Shown here one piece after another: positions 1 through 5,144 of a stretch of DNA of 8,720 bases; positions within the stretch are counted from its first letter, which is position 1; each line of letters begins with the position of its first letter. The notes under the pieces are model-generated. The model ran no database searches. It saw only the letters and a program-made list of their open reading frames with translations, and was not told the origin of the DNA. The stretch spans positions 1 to 8,720 of the forward strand of contig WFZY01000030.1 in NCBI GenBank assembly GCA_015489265.1, written 5' to 3'. Source of the DNA: Flavobacteriaceae bacterium. GTDB taxonomy: Bacteria > Bacteroidota > Bacteroidia > Flavobacteriales > Flavobacteriaceae. The translations under genes were made by a program, and so were the position numbers.

Positions 1-1110
1 ATCATCTTGACTGTAAAATTTATCAACAGACGATTTAAAACTGCCGTCTTCATTGTATTTGACATAAACCATGCCTTTGGCACCGATTTGCGGTCGTTTG
101 ACCCAATCAGTGATTTTGTCTATTTGCTTGCGCGTATAAGTTGCCGCACCGCGAACGGCAATACCCAGAATAGCTTCTTGTTGGTCAAAGACCTTAAAGC
201 CCTTGCCTTTGGCAGCTTCGGTTAAATCACCGAACACCATTCCAAAGCGGATATCGGGTTTGTCATTGCCATAAAGTCGCATGGCTTCGTCATAGCTGAT
301 ACGCGAGAAATCTGCTACTTCCAATCCGTGAATTTCTTTGAGCAGATGTTTGGTTAATCCTTCAAAAGTTTGCAAAATATCTTCTTGCTCAATAAATGCC
401 ATTTCGCAGTCAATCTGAGTAAATTCTGGTTGACGGTCGGCTCTTAAATCCTCATCGCGAAAACATTTGACAATCTGCATATATTTGTCCATGCCGCCCA
501 CCATCAAAAGTTGCTTAAAAGTTTGCGGCGATTGCGGTAAGGCGTAAAAATGTCCGGGATGCATCCGTGACGGCACCACAAAATCGCGGGCACCTTCGGG
601 GGTGGATTTTATCAAATAGGGTGTTTCCACATCAATAAATCCTTGATATGCCAAATAATTACGCACCAATTGAGTGACTTTGGAACGGAAAATCAAGTTA
701 TTTTTTACCGGATTGCGACGAATATCTAAATAGCGGTATTTCATTCGCAACTCTTCACCGCCGTCAGTTTCATCTTCAATGGTAAATGGCGGAATTTCAG
801 ATTCGTTAAGCACCGCAAGTTCTTCGACTAATATTTCAATATCACCGGTAGGCAATTTCGGGTTTTTGCTGGCACGTTCCACCACTTTACCTTTGGCTTG
901 TATCACAAATTCACGCCCCAATTTTCGGGCTTGTTCTAACAAGTCGCTATTATTTTCATTAAAAGACAATTGCGTAATGCCATAGCGGTCACGCAGGTCG
1001 ATAAAAATAACTGATCCTAAATCTCTGATTTTTTGCACCCAACCGCTGAGTGTTACGCTTTGTCCTATATGATTGGCATTCAATTCGCCACAAGTATGCG
1101 TTCTATACAT
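1..1110 (-). CDS. aspS: Aspartyl-tRNA synthetase, N-terminal 370 residues (3' end off the left edge)
   Basis: This cytosolic class II synthetase charges tRNA(Asp) with aspartate using ATP. The minus frame is open from the ATG at 1110-1108 to base 1, giving 370 codons with no stop; bacterial AspRS is usually near 580 residues. An N-terminal OB-fold anticodon-binding domain spans about residues 1-105 (FIDLRDRYGITQ at 36-47). Next come RYLDIRR (126-132), the motif 1/flipping-loop region (ETPYLIKSTPEGARDF, 162-177), QSPQTFKQ (193-200) and motif 2 (FRDEDLRADRQPEFTQID, 217-234), which contains the ATP- and aspartate-contacting arginines. The bacterial GAD insertion domain begins around 285. Motif 3 lies outside the window. 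The start is supported by the typical MYRTHxCGEL opening and a promoter-like element 22 bp upstream. No internal damage is seen. The family assignment is essentially certain; only completeness is unknown. Confidence 0.97.
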   Translation of the reverse strand, partial: MYRTHTCGELNANHIGQSVTLSGWVQKIRDLGSVIFIDLRDRYGITQLSFNENNSDLLEQARKLGREFVIQAKGKVVERASKNPKLPTGDIEILVEELAVLNESEIPPFTIEDETDGGEELRMKYRYLDIRRNPVKNNLIFRSKVTQLVRNYLAYQGFIDVETPYLIKSTPEGARDFVVPSRMHPGHFYALPQSPQTFKQLLMVGGMDKYMQIVKCFRDEDLRADRQPEFTQIDCEMAFIEQEDILQTFEGLTKHLLKEIHGLEVADFSRISYDEAMRLYGNDKPDIRFGMVFGDLTEAAKGKGFKVFDQQEAILGIAVRGAATYTRKQIDKITDWVKRPQIGAKGMVYVKYNEDGSFKSSVDKFYSQDD

Positions 1111-1131
1111 TTCTGTTAAAATTTTAAGCAA

Positions 1132-1139
1132 CAAAGATA
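1132..1139 (-). promoter_or_regulatory. aspS: Candidate -7 promoter element for aspS
   Basis: On the minus strand the bases read TATCTTTG, a perfect match to the Bacteroidota -7 consensus TAnnTTTG, ending 21 bases before the aspS ATG. Transcription would start around 1125-1128, giving a very short leader. I see no convincing TTTG-like -33 element at the expected spacing of about 19-21 bases, so the call rests on the -7 match and its position. Confidence 0.5.
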
Positions 1140-1273
1140 AAGATATATGTTGAATGTTGAAATGTTTTTAAGACAAAATCAGTTTTTAAAACTATAATGA
1201 TACAATTTAGTTTTCAACAAATAATTGTTAATAAAAACACTTTTTATTTTTATATTTTAAGTAGTAATCAGTG

Positions 1274-1281
1274 TAACTTTG
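1274..1281 (+). promoter_or_regulatory. Candidate -7 promoter element driving the structured RNA / small ORF unit
   Basis: The plus strand reads TAACTTTG, a perfect match to TAnnTTTG. Transcription would start near 1286-1290, about 30 bases before the first hairpin (1317-1339) and about 140 bases before the small ORF at 1428. The upstream stretch is T-rich with no clear -33 TTTG. An A/T-only inverted repeat (AATAAAAA/TTTTTATT, 1230-1248) lies just upstream and could act as an A/T-rich upstream element. That last role is a guess. Confidence 0.5.
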
Positions 1282-1316
1282 TGAATATTAAGAAATTTTA
1301 TAAAACATTATAAAAC

Positions 1317-1358
1317 TAAGACAGTCCTCGGATGTCTTACAATTACCAAAGCGGTAAT
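1317..1358 (+). promoter_or_regulatory. Two tandem RNA hairpins in the leader of the small ORF
   Basis: Hairpin A pairs TAAGACA (1317-1323) with TGTCTTA (1333-1339), seven perfect base pairs closing the 9-nt loop GTCCTCGGA (1324-1332). Hairpin B follows three bases later and pairs ATTACC (1342-1347) with GGTAAT (1353-1358) around the 5-nt loop AAAGC. Both are downstream of a promoter-like element and upstream of the pseudoknot, so they would lie in the same transcript. The loop of A is complementary to the terminator loop at 1593-1601 (separate finding). I do not recognise a known riboswitch class. The pairing is read directly; the biological role is unknown. Confidence 0.55.
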
Positions 1359-1359
1359 G

Positions 1360-1412
1360 GCTGATTGAATTTGATGTTTAAGCAATCAGCTTGAATTAAC
1401 CTAAAACATCAA
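1360..1412 (+). promoter_or_regulatory. H-type RNA pseudoknot upstream of the small ORF
   Basis: Stem 1 pairs GCTGATTG (1360-1367) with CAATCAGC (1383-1390), eight perfect pairs including four G-C. The loop of stem 1 contains TTGATGTTT (1371-1379), which pairs perfectly over nine bases with AAACATCAA (1404-1412) downstream of stem 1. The interleaved order (S1, S2, S1', S2') with connecting segments of 3, 3 and 13 nt is the geometry of a classical H-type pseudoknot. Its 3' end lies 15 nt before the ATG at 1428, a distance at which folding could affect ribosome access. SAM-II and preQ1 riboswitches also use H-type pseudoknots, but I see no sequence identity that would justify naming either. No ligand or function is assigned. 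Confidence 0.55.
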
Positions 1413-1427
1413 TTAAATATTTTTTTT

Positions 1428-1565
1428 ATGAAAAAATATAAAATAATTAAAGGAACCAAGCACATCCTGGTATTCCGCAAATGTGTCCGCATCAAAGGAA
1501 AATTAAGATGTGCTAAAAAAGCTAAAATGCTAGCTTTTTGGGTTCCACTTGATAAATCCGCTTAA
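1428..1565 (+). CDS. Possible small cationic protein, 45 residues, unrecognised family
   Basis: This frame starts ATG AAA AAA TAT and ends at TAA 1563-1565. The product begins MKKYKIIKGTKHILVF and ends WVPLDKSA. It has 12 lysines and 3 arginines against a single acidic residue, and two cysteines (C19 and C28) separated by eight residues around a KGK turn, which could form a beta-hairpin or half a metal site. It has no signal peptide or full membrane segment. The middle uses codons such as ATC, CTG, CGC, TTC and GTC, more G/C-rich than the surrounding DNA. No Shine-Dalgarno is present, which is normal here; eight T residues lie at 1420-1427 before the ATG. It sits between a pseudoknotted leader and a strong terminator, so it may be a monocistronic gene. 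The alternative is that the whole unit is a structured non-coding RNA and the frame is incidental. I do not recognise homologues. Confidence 0.5.
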   Translation: MKKYKIIKGTKHILVFRKCVRIKGKLRCAKKAKMLAFWVPLDKSA

Positions 1566-1573
1566 GAAAGCAT

Positions 1574-1618
1574 GAATTATAAAAGAGGAAGTTCCGAGGG
1601 CTTCCTTTTTATAATTTC
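1574..1618 (+). terminator. Strong intrinsic terminator after the small ORF
   Basis: The arm running from GAATTATAAAAGAGGAAG (1574-1591) pairs with the arm 1601-1618 around a 9-nt loop TTCCGAGGG (1592-1600). There are about 16-17 pairs with one bulged A (1581) and one G-U. The upper stem is the G/C-containing GAGGAAG/CTTCCT part, and the T-run 1606-1610 follows it while also pairing with the A-run of the 5' arm. It begins 9 bases after the stop codon of the small ORF and stands alone on the plus strand, so it most likely ends that short transcript. The A-run also makes it potentially bidirectional. Confidence 0.75.
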
Positions 1619-1657
1619 AAAACTAATAAAAAAAAGTTTTTATTTGTAATTGATTTG

Positions 1658-1691
1658 TTAAAACTTAAAATAATTAATTTAAAACTTAAAA
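1658..1691 (+). repeat. Two perfect 13-nt direct repeats with a 21-bp period
   Basis: TTAAAACTTAAAA occurs at 1658-1670 and again at 1679-1691. The 21-bp spacing is two helical turns, so both copies would face the same side of the DNA. The pair lies 36 bp upstream of the membrane acyltransferase gene at 1727, in A/T-rich DNA where I find no strict TAnnTTTG promoter. It could be a regulator site or simply low-complexity A/T sequence. Confidence 0.5.
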
Positions 1692-1726
1692 AATCACTTG
1701 ATTATTAAATATTTTCTATTATTTTT

Positions 1727-2875
1727 ATGCAACAAATGAACAAACGAATACTTTCCATCGATATTTTTAGGGGATTGACCATTGCATTTATGATAGTGGT
1801 TAACACCCCCGGCACTTGGAGTCATGTTTATGAACCATTGGATCATGCGCCATGGCACGGATTGACCCCAACGGATTTGATATTTCCGTTTTTCTTGTTT
1901 ATAGTTGGCACATCAATCGTTTTGGCTTATCATAACAAAAGACAATATATCAATCACCGGTTATATGGCAAGATTATCTCCCGAAGTTTAAAAATTATTT
2001 TAATCGGTCTCTTGTTATCTGCCTTTACTTATAAGTTCCCTTTTATTAAAGATTTATCTCATCTAAGGTTTCCCGGTGTTTTACAACGTATAGGCTTGGT
2101 ATTTTTAATCGCGGCAACACTCTTTGTTGCTGTAAAAAATTGGCGTTGGTATTTGCTTATTTTAATTCTTTTATTGGGCGGTTACTGGTATAGCATGACC
2201 CAAATACCTATCAATGGACACCAACCGCAACTCACCAAAACCGATAATTTGGCATCGGTAATCGATCGAAAAGTGTTTGGAAAAAATCACATGTGGCGGC
2301 ATTATGAAAAAAACGGATATGTGCAAGGCGATTACGATCCGGAAGGACTGTTTAGTACTTTACCGGCAATCGGATCAACCATACTCGGTATTTTTCTGGG
2401 GCTTTTGTTAGTAGAAAGACGCATATCACCACATGCCAAATTAATATTGTTTGTTGGTTTTGGGTTGGTATTATGGCTATTGGGCTGGTGGTGGAGTCAG
2501 AGTTTTCCGCTCAATAAACGTCTATGGACCAGCAGTTATGTCTTATATACCGGAGGGTTAGCTTATCTGGTTTTCGCCATTATATATTTAATAGTAGATA
2601 TTCTTAACATAAAAAAATGGGGAGAGTCCTTTAAATATCTAGGTATGAATGCTATTGCCATTTTTACCTTATCTGTTTTTATCACAAAATCATTTTACTT
2701 ATTACATATACCCGATACTAAAACGACCATACATGGTTGGTTGTATCATAATTTATACACTTCATGGTTGGGGAATACCGAATTTACATCTATGCTTTAT
2801 GCTGCAAGTGTTGCCGTTTTTTACATTTTTGTGGCTTGGTGGCTATATCGTAATAAAATCTTTATAAAAGTTTAG
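1727..2875 (+). CDS. NagX/HGSNAT-like polytopic membrane acyltransferase (DUF5009 / COG4299 family)
   Basis: This 382-residue inner-membrane protein has about ten hydrophobic segments, roughly at 13-28, 50-68, 84-101, 117-135, 139-156, 212-230, 236-255, 268-293, 302-325 and 354-374. The N-terminus carries the family hallmarks: SIDIFRGL (10-17), then HAPWHGLTPTDLIFPFFLF (40-58). By comparison with human heparan-alpha-glucosaminide N-acetyltransferase, His40 lies where the catalytic transmembrane-acetylation histidine sits. RFPGVLQRIGL (114-124), DPEGLFSTLPAIGST (204-218) and NKRLWTSSYVLYTGG (263-277) are further conserved blocks. The family moves acetyl groups across the membrane onto amino sugars such as glucosamine; the bacterial substrate is inferred, and no sugar-degradation genes are adjacent. 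The start could be Met1 or Met4 (1736); neither has a Shine-Dalgarno. A small lipoprotein gene follows 40 bp later and may be co-transcribed. Confidence 0.88.
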   Translation: MQQMNKRILSIDIFRGLTIAFMIVVNTPGTWSHVYEPLDHAPWHGLTPTDLIFPFFLFIVGTSIVLAYHNKRQYINHRLYGKIISRSLKIILIGLLLSAFTYKFPFIKDLSHLRFPGVLQRIGLVFLIAATLFVAVKNWRWYLLILILLLGGYWYSMTQIPINGHQPQLTKTDNLASVIDRKVFGKNHMWRHYEKNGYVQGDYDPEGLFSTLPAIGSTILGIFLGLLLVERRISPHAKLILFVGFGLVLWLLGWWWSQSFPLNKRLWTSSYVLYTGGLAYLVFAIIYLIVDILNIKKWGESFKYLGMNAIAIFTLSVFITKSFYLLHIPDTKTTIHGWLYHNLYTSWLGNTEFTSMLYAASVAVFYIFVAWWLYRNKIFIKV

Positions 2876-2897
2876 ACAATAACTGTCGTGATTGCTT

Positions 2898-2905
2898 TAT
2901 TTTTG
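2898..2905 (+). promoter_or_regulatory. Possible -7 promoter element just before the SnoaL-like lipoprotein gene
   Basis: TATTTTTG matches TAnnTTTG exactly. It ends 10 bases before the ATG at 2916, so a transcript from it would be almost leaderless. No clear -33 element is seen. In this A/T-rich gap a chance match is quite possible, and read-through from the upstream acyltransferase gene is the alternative. Confidence 0.3.
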
Positions 2906-2915
2906 TATCAAAAAG

Positions 2916-3425
2916 ATGTTTCAAAAAATACTACTTTGGCTTCTCATTCCTTTATTGGTTTCCTGTGAAATCCATTACCAAACCGGAAGTTCTACTGATA
3001 AATCAGAAGCAGTCAGTAAAATAGATAAAACCTTAGACCGTTGGCATCAGGCAGCGGCAGATGCGGATTTTAAAATGTATTTTGATTTAATGGCTGATGA
3101 TGCAGTCTTTGTTGGAACAGATGCCTCAGAAGTTTGGGATAAACCGGCTTTTATGAAATTTGCTAAGCCATATTTTGACAAAAGAAAGGCATGGAATTTT
3201 AAAAAAATAAAGCGGCATATTTACTTAAATGAAGCACAAACTATTGCTTGGTTTGATGAAACACTCAATACTTGGATGGGTGTTTGTCGCGGGGCGGGGG
3301 TGTTGCAAAAAACCGGTCAAACTTGGCAGATTAAACATTATGTTCTATCTTTGACTATACCTAATGATAAAATGAAGAAGGTTATATCTGTTATACAACA
3401 GGACAATAATGCTAATAATCTTTGA
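2916..3425 (+). CDS. SnoaL/NTF2-like domain lipoprotein
   Basis: The protein has 169 residues. It opens with a lipoprotein signal peptide, MFQKILLWLLIPLLVSC, with lipobox LVSC and lipidated Cys17, so it is anchored to a membrane and faces the periplasm or surface. Residues about 34-150 fit a SnoaL-like (NTF2 fold, SnoaL_3/DUF4440 type) domain: a helix RWHQAAADADFKMYFDLMADDAVF (42-65), the FVGTDASEVWDKPAF turn (65-79), then beta strands with Trp112, Trp120 and Trp137 lining a likely pocket and ending in WQIKHYVLSL (137-146). Related domains are found in small enzymes and in binding proteins, so no reaction is assigned. I chose ATG 2916; a TTG at 2892 would add eight residues that spoil the signal peptide. 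It follows the acyltransferase gene by 40 bp. Confidence 0.8.
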   Translation: MFQKILLWLLIPLLVSCEIHYQTGSSTDKSEAVSKIDKTLDRWHQAAADADFKMYFDLMADDAVFVGTDASEVWDKPAFMKFAKPYFDKRKAWNFKKIKRHIYLNEAQTIAWFDETLNTWMGVCRGAGVLQKTGQTWQIKHYVLSLTIPNDKMKKVISVIQQDNNANNL

Positions 3426-3438
3426 TTATCAGTTTTTT
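3415..3438 (+). terminator. Weak A/T-rich terminator candidate at the end of the lipoprotein gene
   Basis: ATAATC (3415-3420) and GATTAT (3424-3429) form a six-pair hairpin with a 3-nt loop, overlapping the stop codon and followed after CAG by six T residues (3433-3438). The stem has a single G-C pair, so it would be weak. A second, equally weak hairpin, ATGATA/TATCAT (3478-3494) with a trailing T-run to 3499, lies closer to the next gene. It might instead be an operator or the true end point. Confidence 0.3.
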
Positions 3439-3513
3439 AAATAACCATAGCAGATTAACAAAACCAATCGGCTCTGTATGATATAGATTATCATTTTTTA
3501 ACTAAATATCAAA

Positions 3514-5052
3514 ATGCGCTTTATGAAAAAATTTAAAAGTATCCACTTATTCTTCATTTTATTGTCAATTCTTTCAGTTAAAGCCCAATTTCCGGGAGAT
3601 CATTCGCCGTACCAAAGTATTCCGGTACCGACCGCACCGGCATTGCCCGCTTACGGACAAAGTGTAATCGACAACTCTGTTCCGGATCCTATCCAAATTA
3701 CGCGCATTACCGAAATATATAATTATGTTGATGGTAACGGCGACCCGCAAGTCTGGTATCCCACACACGAATATTCTAAAACTCAAGTGTGGAATGCCGA
3801 CCAAACACTTTATAAAATTCGTTCTTGGAAAGTTTACGATGCAACAACTTATCAAGAAATACAAGATATTGGCGCTTCATCTTTATATCCGGCTTATTGG
3901 TCCAATGTCAATCCGGATTTGATTTGGAGTTTTAAAGAAAATGGCGACATCACCAAACATTTTGTTTCAACCAACACCACACAAGTCGTTGGTAATATCA
4001 CCAATGCTGCCGGCAACAATTATGAATATGTCAAATTAGGTCCCGGTGAAGGTAATATCGACAAAAATGACCACTATGTTGCTCTGGTTGGTAAAGACGG
4101 TTTAGATATGGATGTTATTATTTACGATTTGCAAAATCTGCAAACGGTTTTTATTAAAAAATTTGTTGGCTGTTGGCAAACCGGCGGCAGTAGTTTTCCG
4201 CATTATGTCGATTGGGTTTCTGTATCTCAATCCGGTGATTATGTGGTGATTATGTGGGATCACAATACTACTTCGCAAGCCAATCCTTATGTAGAAAACG
4301 GACAATCACACTATGGTGTGGAAGTCTATAATACACAAGATATGCAATATATGCGCCGGCTGATTCACTACGGCAATCATGGTGATTTGGGTTATGCCGC
4401 CGATGGGGACGAAGTTTTGGTGCAATTCTATGGCACACAACAAGATGGTGTGTATATGTACAAACTTAATGGCAATGGGGCAACAGCTATCATTCAAAAC
4501 CATGATTTCGGTATTGACGGACATATTTCATGCCGGAACATCAATAGACCCGGTTGGGCTTATGTAACCAATTCTGATGCAGCCCAATCAGGGCTCATGC
4601 TTGCCGTTAAGCTGGATAATACCGGAACGGTTGAATATTTCGGACACCATTTCAGTAGTAATACGAGCTACGAACAATCGCCTATGGCGGTTGCCTCACC
4701 CAACGGTGACAAAATCTGCTTTAAATCCGATTTCGGTACCGGTCCTAATACCAATCCTTCTGTGGTTTATAGTTTTTTTGCAAATTTAGATCCGGCTTCA
4801 TCGGTTAAAGATGAAACTGTGGCTGGAATATACATCTATCCTAATCCGACAGAAGATTTTATCTATATTCAATCTACGGAAAATATAAAGAATATAGGCA
4901 TTTTTACACTTACAGGTCAAGAAATTAAGAAGCAGAACACTGTTAATTCAAAAGATATAACTGTTGATATTCGGTATTTTTCAAGTGGTGTCTTTTTTTT
5001 AAAATTAGAAACAGCGAATGGTATGGTTACCAAAAGAATAAGTATTAATTAA
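3514..5052 (+). CDS. Secreted beta-propeller-like protein with a C-terminal T9SS type A sorting domain
   Basis: The 512-residue precursor starts with a signal peptide (about residues 1-24, KSIHLFFILLSILSVKA, cleavage before Gln25). It ends in a typical type A T9SS sorting domain at about 437-512: IYIYPNP (439-445), GIFTLTGQEI, then SSGVFFLKLE and a basic end, KRISIN. It would therefore cross the outer membrane by type IX secretion and be surface-attached or released. The body (about 40-425) is rich in repeated beta-hairpin patterns of the kind SQSGDYVVIMWD and YAADGDEVLVQFY, which suggests a seven-bladed propeller. HYGNHGDLG (285-293) and DGHISCRNINRPGW (335-348) resemble the histidine-containing blocks of oligogalacturonate-lyase-type propellers, but I cannot confirm that family. 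Met4 (3523) is an alternative start. The sorting domain is visibly more A/T-rich than the body, as expected of a shuffled module. Confidence 0.85.
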   Translation: MRFMKKFKSIHLFFILLSILSVKAQFPGDHSPYQSIPVPTAPALPAYGQSVIDNSVPDPIQITRITEIYNYVDGNGDPQVWYPTHEYSKTQVWNADQTLYKIRSWKVYDATTYQEIQDIGASSLYPAYWSNVNPDLIWSFKENGDITKHFVSTNTTQVVGNITNAAGNNYEYVKLGPGEGNIDKNDHYVALVGKDGLDMDVIIYDLQNLQTVFIKKFVGCWQTGGSSFPHYVDWVSVSQSGDYVVIMWDHNTTSQANPYVENGQSHYGVEVYNTQDMQYMRRLIHYGNHGDLGYAADGDEVLVQFYGTQQDGVYMYKLNGNGATAIIQNHDFGIDGHISCRNINRPGWAYVTNSDAAQSGLMLAVKLDNTGTVEYFGHHFSSNTSYEQSPMAVASPNGDKICFKSDFGTGPNTNPSVVYSFFANLDPASSVKDETVAGIYIYPNPTEDFIYIQSTENIKNIGIFTLTGQEIKKQNTVNSKDITVDIRYFSSGVFFLKLETANGMVTKRISIN

Positions 5053-5062
5053 GAAATGACAC

Positions 5063-5102
5063 CGGATATCCAATCCTGACATGAGTTGGAACAAGATATC
5101 CG
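5063..5102. repeat. Inverted repeat between convergent genes
   Basis: CGGATATC (5063-5070) and GATATCCG (5095-5102) are a perfect 8-bp inverted repeat around a 24-nt spacer. It lies between the stop codons of the T9SS protein (plus) and the nucleotidase (minus). It could help terminate transcription from either side, although no T-run follows on either strand. A 9-nt direct repeat, AACCGATTA, occurs next to it at 5118-5126 and 5134-5142, close to the nucleotidase stop. Confidence 0.45.
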
Positions 5103-5144
5103 ACATTCATATCAATTAACCGATTAACCAAATAACCGATTACA

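Noticed and set aside
7..985. Plus-strand open frames at 7-225 and 779-985
   Set aside because: They lie antisense within aspS, whose minus-strand product is unmistakable; the plus products show no recognisable features.
1286..1620. tmRNA, SRP RNA, RNase P RNA or 6S RNA
   Set aside because: There is no tRNA-like ends with CCA, no GNRA-tipped SRP hairpin, no RNase P core motifs and no long bulged hairpin typical of 6S RNA.
1286..1620. Type I toxin-antitoxin locus
   Set aside because: The small protein is strongly basic and lacks the membrane-spanning hydrophobic segment usual for type I toxins, and I see no clear antisense promoter within the unit.
2649..2867. 72-codon plus-strand frame inside the acyltransferase gene
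   Set aside because: It is an out-of-frame shadow of the transmembrane C-terminus; its hydrophobicity follows from the T-rich codons.
2892..2915. TTG start extending the SnoaL-like lipoprotein by eight residues
   Set aside because: The extension places a cysteine and charged residues before the signal peptide; ATG 2916 gives a canonical lipoprotein signal.
3574..4789. Several 60-96 codon frames on both strands within 3574-4789
   Set aside because: All overlap the T9SS protein gene, which has a full signal peptide and sorting domain; none has domain features or its own promoter.
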